Assembly (NCBI RefSeq): GCF_030653755.1
Contig: NZ_JAURYU010000003.1
Span: 1 to 49,918, forward strand
Reading direction: 5' to 3'
Source of the DNA: Methylotenera sp.
GTDB taxonomy: Bacteria; Pseudomonadota; Gammaproteobacteria; Burkholderiales; Methylophilaceae
DNA: 49,918 bases
Part shown: positions 49,790-49,918 of the stretch, one piece after another
How positions within the stretch are numbered: the stretch's first letter is position 1
How the letters are laid out: every line of letters begins with the position of its first letter
Notes under the pieces: model-generated
The model's database searches: none
What the model was told of the DNA's origin: nothing
What the model saw: only the letters and a program-made list of their open reading frames with translations
Made by a program: the position numbers and the translations under genes

Positions 49790-49918
49790 GTACCAATCTT
49801 GCCCGTGACAAGCCCTACATTTGTAATTTCCATTCTTGTCACCAGATCTATCACGCTGATGACACCTGCGTAGGATGCGTTCGCATCACCACGAATCATC
49901 ACAGAAAACTCAGGATCT
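49786..49918 (-). CDS. exbD: ExbD/TolR-family biopolymer transport protein (C-terminal part)
   Basis: The open frame from the window edge ends with ...VIDLVTRMEITN then VGLVTGKIGT and a TGA at 49788-49786. The visible 43 residues (EFSVMIRGDANASYAGVISV) are typical of the ExbD/TolR periplasmic domain. The stop overlaps the second ATG of tonB. The upstream half lies outside the window. Confidence 0.88.
   Translation of the reverse strand, partial: DPEFSVMIRGDANASYAGVISVIDLVTRMEITNVGLVTGKIGT

Overview
The window looks like a chromosomal segment of a methylotrophic betaproteobacterium of the Methylophilaceae (Methylotenera/Methylobacillus type). This is an inference from moderate GC content, the complete EpsD-E-F-G/exosortase B/EpsI/EpsL gene set known from the methanolan locus of Methylobacillus, and several PEP-CTERM proteins. 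No rRNA or tRNA gene was seen to fix the taxonomy.

Layout. (1) 1-2121 is the distal end of an integron cassette array on the + strand. Five attC sites bound four complete one-gene cassettes (two secreted unknowns, a Sel1-repeat protein, an HNH protein) plus the tail of a fifth; the integrase would lie to the left, outside the window. (2) 2122-5330 is a patchwork of small genes (unknown 232-aa protein, HPP-family membrane protein, HEXXH membrane protein, small secreted protein, YbaK-type deacylase). It is punctuated by two copies of a ~140-bp MITE-like repeat and one pair of inverted REP-type hairpins. (3) 5330-21131 is ordinary chromosome: a minus-strand run (RNB exoribonuclease, spermidine-synthase-like protein, THUMP RNA methyltransferase, MazG-like hydrolase), then selO, a Fur/Zur-type regulator, a COG0523 GTPase, a methyltransferase, gloB, an MltD-type transglycosylase, an oligopeptide ABC transporter lacking its ATPases, and fabI. 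(4) 21166-21902 is an intact IS1595-family element. (5) 22267-46523 is a minus-strand exopolysaccharide/exosortase region: three PEP-CTERM proteins, glycosyltransferases, pyruvyltransferase, acetyltransferase, flippase, polymerase, exosortase B with EpsI, the EpsG/F/E/D export and chain-length machinery, the EpsL outer-membrane protein and a CAAX-type protease. (6) 46629-49918 is a minus-strand unit of ExbD (partial), TonB, a large putative porin and a periplasmic coiled-coil protein.

How it works together (known families plus inference): GTs at the inner membrane build a lipid-linked repeat unit, Wzx flips it, the Wzy-like protein polymerises it, EpsF/EpsG set chain length, and EpsE with EpsD and EpsL carry it through the envelope. 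Exosortase B and EpsI process PEP-CTERM proteins made by the same locus and probably surface-linked with the polysaccharide.

Most interesting new observations: a palindromic box (TARTCY-N4-GGMYTA) 74-113 bp upstream of all three PEP-CTERM genes and one glycosyltransferase gene, a candidate dedicated operator for the PEP-CTERM/EPS regulon; a tandem duplication of a [glycosyltransferase-VanZ] unit that decayed reciprocally; an EpsG whose nucleotide-binding loop lacks its lysine; and a cassette array ending in a degenerate attC.
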